64,000 nt of DNA. Source: Cucumis sativus. Its lineage: Eukaryota; Streptophyta; Magnoliopsida; Cucurbitales; Cucurbitaceae. The notes beneath the pieces are model-generated. The model was not told the DNA's origin, did no database searches, and saw only the letters and a list, made by a program, of their open reading frames with translations. Each line of letters opens with the position of its first letter. The stretch's first letter is position 1. Below, in pieces: positions 63,110 through 64,000 of the stretch. The stretch is taken from the NCBI RefSeq assembly GCF_000004075.3, contig NC_026657.2, positions 23,840,408 to 23,904,407 on the forward strand, read 5' to 3'. A program made the position numbers and the translations under genes.

Positions 63110-64000
63110 TTGTAACACTAAAAGAAAGTAATGTGTATATGATGAAGAATCATTTTGTGCAAGTTGTTTTACTCTTGTGCAACCCACCATGATTAAGTTG
63201 CTTGTGTATCCCTCTTCTATAAGCATTGGAATGTACAATGTACAGTGTCGGAACATAACTCAGAAGTCTTTCCCAAACTAATTCTTTTCTACTTGACTCC
63301 CAACGCAATTAGTTTGTACATTTGATTAGATTTTTTGTTCATCCATTTGTTCTATCCTTAGTTCACGCTGGATATCCGTATATGAATCTGCTCTTGCTTT
63401 GGCATTTTATTGATATTCAGACTTTGCTTTTAATTAGGTTTAGTTTATACGATTTCTGTTTCAGTTTCCTGTTCCAGAACTTTCACGCTATTATTCAACA
63501 ATGTATGATATATATTTTATGTTTGGATATTAGTTGCCTACCATTGAAATACGGTGGTTGTAACAATTGCACCTCAAATGGTATGCCTCCCTAAGTTTGA
63601 TTTTTTTTATACAGATTTTTTTCAAAAGAAAGGAAATTTGTGAAGTCCACCTCAAAAGGGTGAGTAGGGGTAGGAGTGTAATTGGATTGAGTCGGTTTTG
63701 AAACAATCAAATCGATTCGAAACCTCGATTCGAAATGGTATGGTTTTGTGTTCCGTTGGGTCTTTTTTTGTTTTCTTTGTCAAATAATTGATGCATCCAC
63801 AGTCTCACTCCCCATATAGATTGACAATTTTTTCTAAAAAGTTAATCGAGAAATAATATAATGCATTTTAATTTTTGAATGAGTGATCTCTTTCTAGTAT
63901 TAATAACACACACATAATGTCTCTACGATGAAAAGCCTGAAGAAAAAGAACGTACCAATTTACAATACCCAGTTATATGTCATAAGTACTTAGCTATATG
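63110..64000. other. Rab 3' region and intergenic
   Basis: Includes the Rab 3' UTR. At 63671, TAGGAGTGTAATTGGATTGAGTCGG resembles the end of the small inverted-repeat element at 42541-43170. Nothing else was recognised. Confidence 0.45.

Overview
The window is plant nuclear DNA from a eudicot. It is AT-rich, its genes carry many GT-AG introns, and its intergenic DNA is packed with decayed retrotransposons, short inverted-repeat elements and microsatellites. A recurring AT-rich intergenic repeat and the protein sequences recall Cucurbitaceae, but that family call is an impression and was not tested. No tRNA, rRNA, CRISPR array or prokaryotic feature was seen.

Six protein-coding genes could be built exon by exon with consistent splice phases: a cystinosin-like PQ-loop transporter (+, 6430-11924), a two-domain peptidyl-serine alpha-galactosyltransferase (-, 28809-22908), a sieve-element-occlusion protein (-, 38624-35199), a NET-domain protein (+, 47131-50246), a plastid-type SAM methyltransferase (-, 52553-50937) and a Rab2/RABB1 GTPase (+, 59167-63109). 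The galactosyltransferase, SEO and methyltransferase genes have Arabidopsis counterparts that, as I recall them, lie close together at the top of chromosome 3 (At3g01720, At3g01680/01670, At3g01660), so this part looks like conserved microsynteny.

Layout: 1-6.4 kb holds a decayed copia fragment and a stray inverted copy of cystinosin exon 1. Cystinosin fills 6.4-11.9 kb. AT-rich intergenic DNA follows, ending in a 49-bp tandem array fused to a 125-bp-arm palindrome (15.85-16.41 kb). A chromodomain-type Ty3/gypsy retrotransposon with nearly identical LTRs occupies about 17.0-22.35 kb. It is recent but dead: four in-frame stops, an altered protease motif and an altered RNase H motif. The galactosyltransferase begins 560 bp beyond it. 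A second copia remnant lies near 33.7-34.4 kb, just beyond the 3' end of the SEO gene. From 40.2 to 47.0 kb there is a nest of inverted-repeat elements, degenerate repeat arrays and a large inverted duplication that ends directly upstream of the NET-domain gene. The NET and methyltransferase genes are tail to tail. About 6.6 kb of mostly unremarkable DNA, with one CACTA-like end, separates the methyltransferase from the Rab gene.

The genes are ordinary single-copy housekeeping and vascular genes and do not form a pathway or operon. I found no convincing new molecular system. The most unusual items are structural: the coding minisatellite inside the galactosyltransferase, the inverted promoter-like segment beside the NET gene, the palindrome plus 49-bp array, and the micro-inversion that distinguishes the two LTRs.
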